Notes: generated by a model not told the origin, from the sequence alone. Positions 34,785 to 43,753 are shown, counted from the stretch's first letter. The stretch: DNA of 64,000 bases from Comamonas testosteroni (GCF_003569915.1 NZ_KZ984442.1:124001-188000); one strand, 5' to 3'. Numbers and translations: made by a program.

Positions 34785-35660
34785 ATGACTACCGAATCCT
34801 CCGGCTGCCCCATGCACGGCGGCGAAGCCATTGTTCGCGATGAAAAAGCCCAGCTCGATTTCAGCCGCGACATGAGCTATGGCGACTATCTGCATCTGGA
34901 CCAGATCCTCACGGCGCAGCACCCACTCTCGCCCGCGCACGATGAAATGCTGTTCATCATCCAGCACCAGACCAGCGAGCTGTGGATGAAGCTCATGCTG
35001 CACGAGGTGCGCGCTGCCACGGCGGCCATTGCCAATGCGTCTGGAGAAACCAAGGCCGACGCCTTCAAGATGCTGGCGCGCGTGAGTCGCATCATGGAGC
35101 AGCTGGTCAGCGCCTGGACGGTGCTCTCGACCATGACGCCGCCCGAGTACTCGGCCATGCGCCCGTATCTGGCCCAGTCCAGCGGTTTTCAGAGCTATCA
35201 ATACCGCTGCATCGAGTTTGCGCTGGGCAACAAGAACGCCTCCATGCTCAAGCCCCATGAGCACCGCAGCGACTTGCTGGCCCAGGTGCAGGCTGCGTAT
35301 GAGGCCCCGTCGCTGTATGACGTGGCCCTGCAACTGCTGGCCCGCGAAGGCATTGCAGTGCCCGCCGACCGCCTGCAGCGCGACTGGACTCAGCCTTATG
35401 AAGCCAGCGAAGGTGTGAAGCAGGCCTGGATTACCGTGTACCGCGACCCGCACAAATACTGGGATCTGTACCAACTGGGCGAGAAGCTGGCCGATATTGA
35501 AGACGCCTTCCGCCTGTGGCGCTTCCGCCATCTGACCACTGTGGAGCGCGTGATCGGCTTCAAGCGCGGCACGGGCGGCACAGGCGGGGTCAGCTATCTG
35601 AAGAAGATGCTGGATGTGGTTCTGTTTCCTGAGATTTGGAGCTTAAGGACGGAGTTGTAA
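34785..35660 (+). CDS. kynA: Tryptophan 2,3-dioxygenase
   Basis: 291-residue heme dioxygenase; opens tryptophan to N-formylkynurenine. Motifs: [59 protein letters not shown], and [28 protein letters not shown], where the His before LTTVERVIG is the heme ligand and the GTGGTGG loop covers the substrate. Has its own start region after the alkA gap; the divergent gap may hold its promoter. First enzyme of the local pathway. Directly followed by GC-rich repeat copy C. Confidence 0.97.
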   Translation: MTTESSGCPMHGGEAIVRDEKAQLDFSRDMSYGDYLHLDQILTAQHPLSPAHDEMLFIIQHQTSELWMKLMLHEVRAATAAIANASGETKADAFKMLARVSRIMEQLVSAWTVLSTMTPPEYSAMRPYLAQSSGFQSYQYRCIEFALGNKNASMLKPHEHRSDLLAQVQAAYEAPSLYDVALQLLAREGIAVPADRLQRDWTQPYEASEGVKQAWITVYRDPHKYWDLYQLGEKLADIEDAFRLWRFRHLTTVERVIGFKRGTGGTGGVSYLKKMLDVVLFPEIWSLRTEL

Positions 35661-35781
35661 GCTCCCCCTGAGCGGCTTTGCCGCTTCCCCCTCTCTCTAC
35701 GCGCTTCGCGCTATGGGAGGGGGACGATGCCCTCGCTGCGCGGCGGCGCTTGCTTGGCATCTCTGGTTTGGGGTGCGCCAG
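35661..35781 (+). repeat. GC-rich dispersed repeat, copy C
   Basis: Starts right after the kynA stop: CTCCCCCTGAGCGGCTTTGC, CGCTTCCCCCTCTCTC, a second hairpin CGCGCTTCGCGC, GGAGGGGGACGATGCCCTCG, CTGCGCGGCGGCGCTTGCTT, CATCTCTGGTTTGGGG. About 25 bases longer than copies A and B in the middle. Confidence 0.85.
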
Positions 35782-35897
35782 TTTTACGGGCTGCTCCCTG
35801 CGCCCCTGCGTGACAGACGCGGGGCTTTGAATTCGTTACAACAGTGGACGGTCTGCTCCACACTTCGGCTTTGCCATGCCTTTGAAGGCATTTCCTC

Positions 35898-37154
35898 ATG
35901 TCCAGCCCTGCATCTGCAACCAGCGCCCCCTCTTCCAGCCCACTGTCCGTGATCTGGCCCATGTTGCTATGCCTGCTCACAGGCTTTGCGCTGAGCCAGG
36001 CCTATCGCACGATTGCCTCGATCATGGCCAACGGGCTGCGTACCGATTTTGGACTTTCGGCCCAGTCGCTGGGCTCGTTTGCGGGGCTGTTTGGCCTGTC
36101 GTTCGGCGTGGCCCAGTTGCTGATGGGCATCGGCATGGACATCTATGGGCTGCGCCGCACGGTGGTGCTGACCTCTCCGCTGGCCATTGCAGGCGCGGTG
36201 ATCTCGGCGCTGGCGCCCAGCTATGCCTGGCTGATGCTGGGGCAGTTGCTGATCGGCGTGGGCTGCTCGCCCGCGTTTCTGGCTTGCACCATGTTTATCG
36301 CGCGCCACTTTCCGGCGGAGCGCTTTGCCTATTTTTCAGGCATGGCACTGGGCATTGGCGGGCTGGGCCTGCTGTTTACCGGCACGCCGCTGGCCTGGCT
36401 GGTCGAGCATATGGGCTGGCGCAGTGGCTTCTGGCTGCTGGCTTTTCTCAGCGCCCTGTCCTGGCTGCTGATTTACTTCAAGGTGCATGAGCCCGCGCTG
36501 GCCAGCGACGCCCTGCCCAAGCCCGATTTCATGACCGCCCTCAAAGGCTTTGGCAGCCTGCTGCTGCTGCCCCACACCTGGGGCATTGTGCTGCTGGGCA
36601 TGGTCAGCTACGCGTCGTTCCTCACGGTGCGCGGCCTGTGGCTAAGCCCCATGCTGATGGACCGCTATCAGTTTTCACTGATCTCCACCGGCAATGTGGC
36701 GCTGGCCGCCTCGGTGATCTCGCTGTTTGTGCCCTCGGTGTTTGGCAAGTTGGATCCCGGCCCGACCCGCCGCCGCGCGCGGATTGCCAATTTCGCGCTC
36801 TTCATGGGCTGCATTTTTGCCGCGCTGGCTTTTGTGCATCACCCGATCTGGAGCGTTGCGCTGCTGATGATCATGAGCGTTTTCTCGGGCTACGGCACGC
36901 TGCTGTATGCCGATGTGCGCTCGTCCTATCCGCCCGAGACCACGGGCCGCGCCCTGTCCATCTTCACCATGGCCATGTTTCTGGGCGTAGCGCTGATGCA
37001 GTCGCTGTCCGGCGTCGTGGCCGGCATGGCAGAGCGCCAGGGCATGGATATCTATCTGGCCGTGATGCTGATGATTGCCGCCATGCTGGGCCTGGGCGCG
37101 CTGGCCTATCGCATGATCGGGCCTTCGCCGCTGCTGGCGAATGCCAAGCACTAA
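35898..37154 (+). CDS. MFS transporter of unknown substrate
   Basis: 418 residues, 12 helices of the major facilitator type: FGLSAQSLGSFAGLFGLSFGVAQLLMGIGMDIYGLRRTVV covers TM2 and motif A (DIYGLRRT), then QLLIGVGCSPAFLACTMFIARHFP and second-half GYGTLLYADVRSSYPPETTGRALSIFTMAM. Group resembles carriers for organic anions or cyanate-type compounds, but no signature allows a substrate. Located next to kynA and the FAD monooxygenase; a link to aromatic acids is inference. Starts at the ATG with TCCTC-type weak ribosome site. Confidence 0.85.
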   Translation: MSSPASATSAPSSSPLSVIWPMLLCLLTGFALSQAYRTIASIMANGLRTDFGLSAQSLGSFAGLFGLSFGVAQLLMGIGMDIYGLRRTVVLTSPLAIAGAVISALAPSYAWLMLGQLLIGVGCSPAFLACTMFIARHFPAERFAYFSGMALGIGGLGLLFTGTPLAWLVEHMGWRSGFWLLAFLSALSWLLIYFKVHEPALASDALPKPDFMTALKGFGSLLLLPHTWGIVLLGMVSYASFLTVRGLWLSPMLMDRYQFSLISTGNVALAASVISLFVPSVFGKLDPGPTRRRARIANFALFMGCIFAALAFVHHPIWSVALLMIMSVFSGYGTLLYADVRSSYPPETTGRALSIFTMAMFLGVALMQSLSGVVAGMAERQGMDIYLAVMLMIAAMLGLGALAYRMIGPSPLLANAKH

Positions 37155-37179
37155 TCAAGCACTAATCAAGGAAAAAGTG

Positions 37180-37232
37180 GATTCAGTCTATGATAAACAT
37201 AGACTGATAGCTCCTATTTCAATAGCAATCAG
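37180..37232. repeat. AT-rich dispersed repeat, copy 8
   Basis: GATTCAGTCTATGATAAACA, AGACTGATAGCTCCTATTTC, AATAGCAATC. Convergent junction of the MFS gene and the FAD monooxygenase gene. AGTCTATG / CATAGACT form the dyad. Confidence 0.75.
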
Positions 37233-38419
37233 GCAGAGCCTTCATAGAGCCAGGGCACATCCATGATGCGCCCGCCCAGCGCGCGCAGCGACATATCGCG
37301 ACCCCAACGCACCAGACCGGTGGCATGGAAGATGCGGCCATTGCGCAGAGATCGTTCCTGCACCTTGGCGTTGCGCTGCCAGCGGTTGAGCGCATAGCGG
37401 CGCAGCCGCAAGCTCACATCGAGGTCATGCATGGACAGCGCGCTTTGCAGCTCTGCCGCGTCCTCGATCGCCATGCCCGCCCCCTGCGCCAGATAGGGCC
37501 GCATGGGGTGGGCCGCATCGCCCATCAATGCCACCAGCCCCTGTGCCATCTGGCTGGACGAGGACACCGGCACACGATCGGCCACCGGCCACAGCCGCCA
37601 TTCACCGCCCGCATCGGGCACATGCTGCACCAGGTCCTGCAGATAGCTGCAAGTGCCCTTGAGGTGTTGCAGCAAGTCAGGCAGATTGGCCGAGTGGTCC
37701 CAGTGATCCAGATCGGCAGGCGCCGGGCCATTGACGATCACCACCAAGTTTTGCAGCTCGCCCCGGCGCACAGGGTATTGAATCGCATGCAGATGCGGGC
37801 CCAGCCAGGCCGTGACTTCCTGGGTGCGCAAACGCTTGGGCAGTTGTGCCTGGTGCACCATGGCCCGGTAGGCCAGATGCCCGGTCACGCGCGGCGGGCC
37901 GTCGCCCAGCATCTGGGCACGCATGGCGCTGCGCACGCCGTCCGCGCCAATCAGCGCATCGCCTTCGATCAACTTGTTGGTGCTGGTGCGAATGGTGATG
38001 ACGCCGTCCTGCTCGGCATAGCTGGCAACGCTCTGGTTCAGGTTCAGGTGCACCTCGGGCACATCCTGCAGCGCCTGCAGCAGCAGCGCGTGCAGATCGG
38101 CGCGGTGAATCGTCACATAGCTTGCGCCATAGCGCGCCACCATATCGGCGCCCAGTGCCAGCCGCCCCAGCTCTTGTCCGGACAGCGCGCTGCAGGCACG
38201 CAGCGCCGTGGGCGATGCCACCACCTGCTGCAAGGGCCTCTGCAAACCCCAGGCCTGCAGCCGACGCACCACATTGGGCCCCAGTTGTATACCCGCACCC
38301 ACTTCGGAGAACTGCGCCGCCCGCTCAAACAGACGCACATCCCAGTCAGCCTTCACCGCCGCAATGGCCGCAGCCAGACCGCCAATGCCACCGCCCGCAA
38401 TCAACACCTGTTTGTTCAT
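37229..38419 (-). CDS. FAD-dependent monooxygenase (salicylate/3-hydroxybenzoate hydroxylase-like)
   Basis: 396-residue class A flavoprotein hydroxylase. Dinucleotide site GGGIGGLAAAIA (residues 9-20), with the Rossmann Glu in LFERAAQF; YVTIHRADLHALLLQAL, GADGVRSAMR (the DG motif), and GDAAHPMRPYLAQGAGMAIEDAAEL near residue 300. The FSEVGAGIQLGPNVVRRL block is like salicylate 1-hydroxylase and 3-hydroxybenzoate 6-hydroxylase. Substrate unknown; because kyn genes make anthranilate next door, an ortho-substituted benzoate is a guess. Converges on the MFS gene. Confidence 0.88.
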   Translation of the reverse strand: MNKQVLIAGGGIGGLAAAIAAVKADWDVRLFERAAQFSEVGAGIQLGPNVVRRLQAWGLQRPLQQVVASPTALRACSALSGQELGRLALGADMVARYGASYVTIHRADLHALLLQALQDVPEVHLNLNQSVASYAEQDGVITIRTSTNKLIEGDALIGADGVRSAMRAQMLGDGPPRVTGHLAYRAMVHQAQLPKRLRTQEVTAWLGPHLHAIQYPVRRGELQNLVVIVNGPAPADLDHWDHSANLPDLLQHLKGTCSYLQDLVQHVPDAGGEWRLWPVADRVPVSSSSQMAQGLVALMGDAAHPMRPYLAQGAGMAIEDAAELQSALSMHDLDVSLRLRRYALNRWQRNAKVQERSLRNGRIFHATGLVRWGRDMSLRALGGRIMDVPWLYEGSA

Positions 38420-38530
38420 GGATTCTTATTGTGCCGTCTCAAGCACGCACCGAACGGCAATATGGCTTGAGCCATGGCAAAACTGCCGTCACGAAAACGC
38501 CATCAGCGAAGCCCGGCGCTGACGCCCCAT

Positions 38531-38560
38531 GAAAAAAGCCCACCGAGGTGGGCTCTTTCA
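38531..38560 (-). terminator. H-NS gene terminator
   Basis: On the minus strand GAGCCCACCTCGGTGGGCTC-like stem with a TCGG-type loop followed by TTTTTT, about 20 bases past the stop. Confidence 0.85.
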
Positions 38561-38577
38561 ACGTGCGCAAGTCAGGC

Positions 38578-38868
38578 TTAGATAGCGAACTTTTCGCGGT
38601 CCTGATCTGCGATCCACTTTGGTGGCTTGCCACGGCCAGTCCAAGTCTGACCGGTAGCGGGGTCACGATACTTGGGAGCCACCTTGGCACCAGCGTTGGC
38701 GGATGCACGCGCACGAGCAGGCGGGAAGACGTCTTCAGCAGTCAGGCCATATTCAGCGATCAGGCCGCGAACCTTGGCCACAGCATCAGCCAGCTCACGA
38801 GTGCGAGCTTCGTTGATTTGCTGTTCCAGTTCTTCTCTTTGCTTCAGCAGTTCCTTGTATGAGCTCAT
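38578..38868 (-). CDS. H-NS family histone-like nucleoid protein
   Basis: 96 residues. N-terminal coiled coil (LLKQREELEQQINEARTRELADAVAKVRGLIAEYGL, residues 7-42) for dimerisation, a flexible linker rich in Ala and Arg, and the C-terminal DNA-binding motif YRDPATGQTWTGRGKPPKWI, the betaproteobacterial form of the AT-hook-like QGR motif. Binds AT-rich DNA and silences transferred genes; members of this class occur in many copies per Comamonas genome. Upstream 130 bases are notably AT-rich, as for autoregulated H-NS genes. Confidence 0.93.
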   Translation of the reverse strand: MSSYKELLKQREELEQQINEARTRELADAVAKVRGLIAEYGLTAEDVFPPARARASANAGAKVAPKYRDPATGQTWTGRGKPPKWIADQDREKFAI

Positions 38869-39000
38869 GGTATGCGCTTGGTAGTTGATTAATGTGAAAA
38901 CATTATAAATCCAATAATTTCAAACTGGTGATTTTTAGAGTAAGCAATAACCACAATATAGCTTCTTTACAAAGTAAGCAAATGTTATCAATTCATTTAC
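38869..39000. promoter_or_regulatory. AT-rich upstream region of the H-NS gene
   Basis: About 130 bases clearly richer in A+T than the rest of the window, with tracts such as AAACATTATAAATCCAATAA and GATTTTTAG. Likely promoter and H-NS binding zone. No exact -35/-10 pair stands out. Confidence 0.5.
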
Positions 39001-40290
39001 TCAAGGTTTTTGGTAGGCCAGCACTTTGTCAATGCGCTTGCCATCCAAATCCACCACCTCAAATATCCAGTCATCGCACTGCACATGCTCACCCAAAATA
39101 GGCAGATGTCCACTTTCAGCCAGCCATAAACCCGCCACGGTGTTATAGCGGCCTTTATCTTCATCAGGCAACTCCCGAATAGCCAGGCGCGCCTTCAATT
39201 CCGTGATAGGCATCAAGCCATCGAGCAGCCAGGAACCATCTTCGCGCTGCACAGCCCAGGCCTCGGCTTCTTCGAGCGGGCGCAATTCACCCGTAATCGC
39301 CTCGAGCAAATCCGTGGGCGTCATGATGCCCTGCACCACACCATATTCATCCACCACAAACACCATGCGCCCGGTTTTGGCACGCAGTTGATCGAGCAGC
39401 TCCATGCCGCTGAGGGTTTCCGGCAAAAAGGATGAAGCCAGTACATGCTCTCGCAAAATGGCTTGCTCTGGATTACTCAGGGCCAGCATATGGGCCACAC
39501 TGACAATACCCAGGACTTCATCCAATGAGCCTTTGCAAACCGGATACCAGGAGTGGCCGCCCATTTCCTGTCCATCGGCTGCAGCTGAAAGCGCCTGGGC
39601 AATCGTCATATCGGCGTCAAGCCAATGCACATCGGCGCGCGGTACCATCAAAGATGTCAAAGGACGGTCATCAAGGTGAAATACGTTTTGCACCATTTGA
39701 TGTTCATTGGCCTCGATCAAACCCGCTTCACGCCCCTCTTCCAAACTCGCCGAGATTTCCTCCTCGGTCACCGTGCGGCTCTGCGATTCATTAATTCTGA
39801 GCAATGTCAAAACAGCATGCGTCGAAAATGAGAGCAGCCGCACAAAGGGCTTGGCTATTGAAGCAACCCACGTCATAGGCCGTGCGATGACGGTGGAAAC
39901 CAGCTCTGGATATAACTGTCCGATACGCTTGGGGACCAATTCCCCAAAGATTATCGTTATAAATGTAATAGCAGTTACCACAATAGCGGTAGCCGATATA
40001 GACGCCGCCCCTTGCGATATTCCCAGAGATATCAGCCAGCGAGCCAGCCCATCACTGAATGCGGCCTCGCCCAAAATACCGTTGAGCAAACCGATCGACG
40101 TGATGCCCACCTGCACCGAAGACAGAAACTGGGTGGGGTTCTCCAGCAAGGCCAGTGCGGCCTGAGCGCCCTTGTCGCCGGTCTCGGCCAGAGCCAGCAA
40201 ACGGGCTTTGCGGCTGGAGGCCAATGCCAATTCCGACATTGCAAACACACCATTGAGCAGCGTCAGCAATGCGATCAGCAGAAAATCCAT
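39001..40290 (-). CDS. CNNM/HlyC-CorC family membrane protein with CBS domains
   Basis: 429 residues: CNNM membrane domain (residues 1-190; LLIALLTLLNGVFAMSELALASSRKARLLALAETGDKGA, and FITIIFGELVPKRIGQLYPE), a CBS pair (about 210-330; DDRPLTSLMVPRADVHWLDAD, YGVVQGIMTPTDLLEAITGEL) and the C-terminal CorC_HlyC module. Family members are magnesium or cobalt exporters. The ATG at 40290 begins the first membrane helix; upstream in-frame ATGs are unrelated. Divergent from apaH with 24 bases between starts. Confidence 0.9.
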   Translation of the reverse strand: MDFLLIALLTLLNGVFAMSELALASSRKARLLALAETGDKGAQAALALLENPTQFLSSVQVGITSIGLLNGILGEAAFSDGLARWLISLGISQGAASISATAIVVTAITFITIIFGELVPKRIGQLYPELVSTVIARPMTWVASIAKPFVRLLSFSTHAVLTLLRINESQSRTVTEEEISASLEEGREAGLIEANEHQMVQNVFHLDDRPLTSLMVPRADVHWLDADMTIAQALSAAADGQEMGGHSWYPVCKGSLDEVLGIVSVAHMLALSNPEQAILREHVLASSFLPETLSGMELLDQLRAKTGRMVFVVDEYGVVQGIMTPTDLLEAITGELRPLEEAEAWAVQREDGSWLLDGLMPITELKARLAIRELPDEDKGRYNTVAGLWLAESGHLPILGEHVQCDDWIFEVVDLDGKRIDKVLAYQKP

Positions 40291-40314
40291 GACTTGTCCA
40301 TAAGAAAGAAGACC

Positions 40315-41166
40315 ATGGCACTTTACTGTATCGGGGATATCCAGGGCTGCGACGACGCCTTCGGGCAGCTTTTGCAAACCGTGGATTTCTCCGCAAGTCG
40401 GGACACACTTTATGTGCTGGGCGACCTCGTCAACCGGGGTCCCAAGTCCGCCGAAGTGCTGCGCCGCTGCCTGCAGGCGGGCGACTCCATGCGCGCCCTG
40501 CTGGGCAATCATGACCTGCATCTGTTGGCCGCATCACAAGGCCTGCGCCGCCAGAGCAAGCGCGACACACTGGCTCAGGTGCTGGACGCGCCCGACAGTC
40601 CTGCCTTGCTCGATTGGCTGCGCCAGCAACCTCTGATGCGCCTGCACGCCAACGCCCATGGCGAACAGTTGCTGATGGTGCACGCAGGCGTGCTGCCGCA
40701 GTGGAGCCTGCAGGACTGCGTGACACTCAACGCCGAGGTGCAGGCCGTGCTGCAAGCAAGCGACTTCGCCCGCTTTTTGCAAAACATGTACGGCAATCTG
40801 CCCGACCGCTGGGATGCCAATCTGCAAGGCGACGACCGCCTGCGCTGCATCGTCAATGCCTTCACACGCCTGCGATTTTGCAGCGCCGAAGGCGTAATGG
40901 ACTTTGACAGCGCCGAATCAGCCGAGCAGGCCCCCGAAGGCCTGATGCCCTGGTTCGACGTGCCGGGTCGCGCCACGGCAGGCTTGCCCATGGCTTTTGG
41001 CCACTGGTCCACGCTGGGCCATATCAACCGCCCCGATCTGATGGCCATGGACACTGGCTGCGTCTGGGGCGGCTGCCTGAGCATGATGCGCATCGGTGAC
41101 CGCATGCACGAGCGTGAGCTGATTCAGCTGCAATGCCCGCAGGCCCAGGTGCCCGGAAAAGGCTGA
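40315..41166 (+). CDS. apaH: Bis(5'-nucleosyl)-tetraphosphatase, symmetrical
   Basis: 283 residues; splits Ap4A into two ADP. Metallophosphatase motifs in order: YCIGDIQGCDDAF, LYVLGDLVNRGPKS, LLGNHDLHLLAAS, MVHAGVLPQWS and FGHWSTLGH. Length is typical (about 280). Start is 25 bases from the divergent CNNM gene start, with AAGAAAGAAG before the ATG. Ends at a bidirectional terminator. Levels of Ap4A affect stress and heat-shock response. Confidence 0.96.
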   Translation: MALYCIGDIQGCDDAFGQLLQTVDFSASRDTLYVLGDLVNRGPKSAEVLRRCLQAGDSMRALLGNHDLHLLAASQGLRRQSKRDTLAQVLDAPDSPALLDWLRQQPLMRLHANAHGEQLLMVHAGVLPQWSLQDCVTLNAEVQAVLQASDFARFLQNMYGNLPDRWDANLQGDDRLRCIVNAFTRLRFCSAEGVMDFDSAESAEQAPEGLMPWFDVPGRATAGLPMAFGHWSTLGHINRPDLMAMDTGCVWGGCLSMMRIGDRMHERELIQLQCPQAQVPGKG

Positions 41167-41182
41167 AGCGTCCTTGGAAAAC

Positions 41183-41213
41183 AAAAACGCCTGCAGCATG
41201 CAGGCGTTTTTCG
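41183..41213. terminator. Bidirectional terminator between apaH and rhlE
   Basis: AAAAACGCCTGCA and TGCAGGCGTTTTT arms; perfectly symmetrical with T runs on both strands. Confidence 0.88.
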
Positions 41214-41228
41214 TGGGGCAGATACCGA

Positions 41229-42662
41229 TCAGGAAGCCGAAGCCACCACCGGCGCCTTGAACAGCGCCGCAATCTTGCGCTTGGGCTTGATATTCGTGCT
41301 CTTGATGGGAGCGGCGCTCTTGCTGTCCCAGGATGCCGTCTCTGCCGAGACGCTGGCCTCATAGGGCTTGTCGAAGAACGGATCGACATTGGCAGGGCGA
41401 GCCATGCGCGAAGGACGGTGGGCATGGCCGCTGCGCGAGCCAGAGGCGGCGCCATCGAACTCGCGTTCACGGCGTGGGCGGTATTCCTCTTCGCTACGGC
41501 TGCGGCGTGCGGGGCGGAAGTCCGACATGGGAGCGGGTTCGATGTCGAGCTTCTTCTTGATGAGCTTCTCGATGTCGGCCACATGGCGGCTGTCATGGTC
41601 GGTCACCAGCGTCACCGCCAGACCCGATGCGCCCGCGCGGCCCGTACGACCAATGCGGTGCACATAGTCTTCGGCGTTGAAGGGCACGTCATAGTTGAAG
41701 ACCGCAGGCACGTCCTTGATGTCCAGACCACGGGCGGCCACATCGGTACACACCAGCAGATCGACTTCACCGGCCTTGAAAGCTTCCAGAGCCTTCAGAC
41801 GCTCATCCTGGCTCTTGTCGCCATGTAGCGCGGCGGCGCGCAGGCCGTCACGCTCCAGAGCGCGGGTCAGGCGAGCGCAGCCGAGCTTGCTGTTCGAGAA
41901 GATAAAGGCCTGACGGATGTCGCGCTCCTTGAGGACGGAGCGAATCGCATAGCGCTTGTCGTCGTCCGTGACCTTGTAGAAGCGCTGCTCCACGGTGGAG
42001 GCCGTTTCGTTCGGGCGAGCCACCTCGATGGTGATCGGGTCCTGCAGATAGCTGCCGGCCAGACGCTTGATTTCTGGCGAGAAAGTGGCCGAGAACAGCA
42101 GCGTGGTGCGGCTCTTGGGCAGGAAGGAGAGGATGCGCTGCAGATCGGGCAAAAAGCCGATGTCCAGCATGCGGTCGGCCTCATCCAGCACCACATATTC
42201 AACCTGGTTGAGCACCACATTCTTGGCTTCGATGTGGTCCAGCAGGCGGCCAGGCGTTGCCACCAGCACTTCGACGCCCTTTTTGAGTTCGATGGTCTGG
42301 GGCTTCATGTCCATGCCGCCGAACACCACGGTGCTGCGCAGCTTGGTGTATTTGGCGTACAGCGCGATCTGCTGGGCGACCTGATCGGCCAGCTCGCGCG
42401 TGGGCAACAGCACCAGCGCACGCACCGGGTGGCGCGCGGGCGATGCCGAAGCGTTTTCGTGACGCATCAGTCGCTGCAGCAGGGGCAGCGAGAAAGCAGC
42501 AGTCTTGCCTGTGCCGGTCTGGGCAGCGCCCATGACGTCCTTGCCGGTCAGTACGACCGGAATGGCCTGCGCCTGAATCGGAGTCATGGACTCATAGCCC
42601 ATGTCGGCCACAGCGCGAGCCAGGGGCTCAGCCAAATGAAGATTGGAGAAAGAGCTTGTCAT
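41229..42662 (-). CDS. rhlE: DEAD-box RNA helicase RhlE-like
   Basis: 477 residues. All helicase motifs: Q motif FSNLHLAEPLARAVADMGYESMTPIQAQAIPVVL, motif I AAQTGTGKTAAF, Ia PTRELADQV, Ib VATPGRLLDH, II VLDEADRMLD, III FSATFS, IV IFSNSK, V CTDVAARGLDI, VI HRIGRTGRAG. The tail from about residue 385 is Arg/Ser-rich and low in structure. Part of RNA turnover and ribosome assembly; RhlE is often cold-induced. Start at the ATG before TSSFSNLHL; the longer frame is not conserved. Confidence 0.95.
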   Translation of the reverse strand: MTSSFSNLHLAEPLARAVADMGYESMTPIQAQAIPVVLTGKDVMGAAQTGTGKTAAFSLPLLQRLMRHENASASPARHPVRALVLLPTRELADQVAQQIALYAKYTKLRSTVVFGGMDMKPQTIELKKGVEVLVATPGRLLDHIEAKNVVLNQVEYVVLDEADRMLDIGFLPDLQRILSFLPKSRTTLLFSATFSPEIKRLAGSYLQDPITIEVARPNETASTVEQRFYKVTDDDKRYAIRSVLKERDIRQAFIFSNSKLGCARLTRALERDGLRAAALHGDKSQDERLKALEAFKAGEVDLLVCTDVAARGLDIKDVPAVFNYDVPFNAEDYVHRIGRTGRAGASGLAVTLVTDHDSRHVADIEKLIKKKLDIEPAPMSDFRPARRSRSEEEYRPRREREFDGAASGSRSGHAHRPSRMARPANVDPFFDKPYEASVSAETASWDSKSAAPIKSTNIKPKRKIAALFKAPVVASAS

Positions 42663-42771
42663 TGAGAGCGTTATTGTCGCACCGAGTGGATTTTTCGCGC
42701 TGGCTTTGTGCATTTGAGGCTTTTTGACACTGCTGCGGCCCTTGTTTTCAGAGGGGTACGGGCGGATTCAA

Positions 42772-42795
42772 TATCCCGTGCAATCTATCGGGATA
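42772..42795. promoter_or_regulatory. Inverted repeat upstream of rhlE
   Basis: TATCCCG, ten bases, CGGGATA. In the 165-base gap between the rhlE start and the metallopeptidase terminator; possible operator or RNA hairpin in the rhlE leader. Confidence 0.35.
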
Positions 42796-42827
42796 ACCCG
42801 CATCGAACCAGCATACGCGCCCAAAAC

Positions 42828-42857
42828 AAAAGGCGTGTGACTATGCACACGCCTTTT
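42828..42857 (-). terminator. Terminator after the metallopeptidase gene
   Basis: AAAAGGCGTGTG and CACACGCCTTTT arms with a six-base loop, about 20 bases past the stop codon. Confidence 0.85.
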
Positions 42858-42874
42858 GCTGCAACACAAACCGA

Positions 42875-43753
42875 TCAGAGCGACTGCGCCTTGAAGGTAT
42901 CGCAGGCCCGGATATCGCCGGTCTTGTAGCCCTGGGTGAACCAGCGCACGCGCTGGGCGCTGGAGCCGTGGGTGAAGCTGTCGGGGCGCACCGTGCCTGT
43001 GGCTTCACGCTGCAGCTTGTCGTCACCAATCTGCTGGGCAGCGTTCACGGCCGATTCGATATCGCCCTGCTCCAGCCAGCTCTTGGCTTCCTGCGACTTG
43101 TTGGCCCAGATACCGGCCAGGCAGTCGGCCTGCAGCTCAAGGCGCACGGAGGCTGCGTTTTGCTCGCGCTCGCTCACGCGGCCACGCATTTGATCGACCC
43201 TGTCGGAGACACCCAGCAGGTTCTGCACATGGTGGCCCACTTCGTGGGCAATCACGTAGGCACGGGCAAATTCACCGGGCGCGCCCAACTGGCGGCTCAT
43301 GGTGTTGAAGAAGTCCATGTCCAGATAGACCTTGGAGTCGCCCGGGCAGTAGAACGGACCCATCGCCGACTGGCCGGTACCGCAGGCCGTGCGCGTCACG
43401 CCCGTGAACAGCACCAGCTTGGGCTTTTGATACTGAGCACCATTGGCGTTGAAGATCTGCGTCCACACGTCTTCGGTCGAAGCCAGCACGGTGGAAACGA
43501 ACTTTGCGCCCTGGTCATTGGCAGGTGGACGGCTGGCCGGAGCCTGCTGCTGCACCTGGGGCGAGCCGCCGCCCGAGAGCACGCCAATGGTTGTGAGCGG
43601 GTTGATGCCGAAAACACCCCAGCCGATCAGCGCCAGCACCACGGTGCCGATACCGATGCCCCGGCCGCCGATGGGAAAGCCACCACCGCCGCCGCCACCG
43701 TCTCCACGGCGGTCTTCCACATTGTCCGACTCGCGGTTCCCTTCCCATTTCAT
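42875..43753 (-). CDS. Neutral zinc metallopeptidase (YpfJ/KPN_02809 family)
   Basis: 292 residues. Gly-rich N-terminus, one membrane helix (IGIGTVVLALIGWGVFGI, about 33-50), then a peptidase domain with the HEVGHH zinc site (H170-H175), preceded by GPFYCPGDSKVYLDMDFF and followed by QADCLAGIWA, whose Glu or Asp is the third ligand. AAGGAG before the ATG at 43753. Probable membrane-anchored protease facing the periplasm; substrate unknown. A small membrane protein gene lies 130 bases upstream. Confidence 0.92.
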   Translation of the reverse strand: MKWEGNRESDNVEDRRGDGGGGGGGFPIGGRGIGIGTVVLALIGWGVFGINPLTTIGVLSGGGSPQVQQQAPASRPPANDQGAKFVSTVLASTEDVWTQIFNANGAQYQKPKLVLFTGVTRTACGTGQSAMGPFYCPGDSKVYLDMDFFNTMSRQLGAPGEFARAYVIAHEVGHHVQNLLGVSDRVDQMRGRVSEREQNAASVRLELQADCLAGIWANKSQEAKSWLEQGDIESAVNAAQQIGDDKLQREATGTVRPDSFTHGSSAQRVRWFTQGYKTGDIRACDTFKAQSL

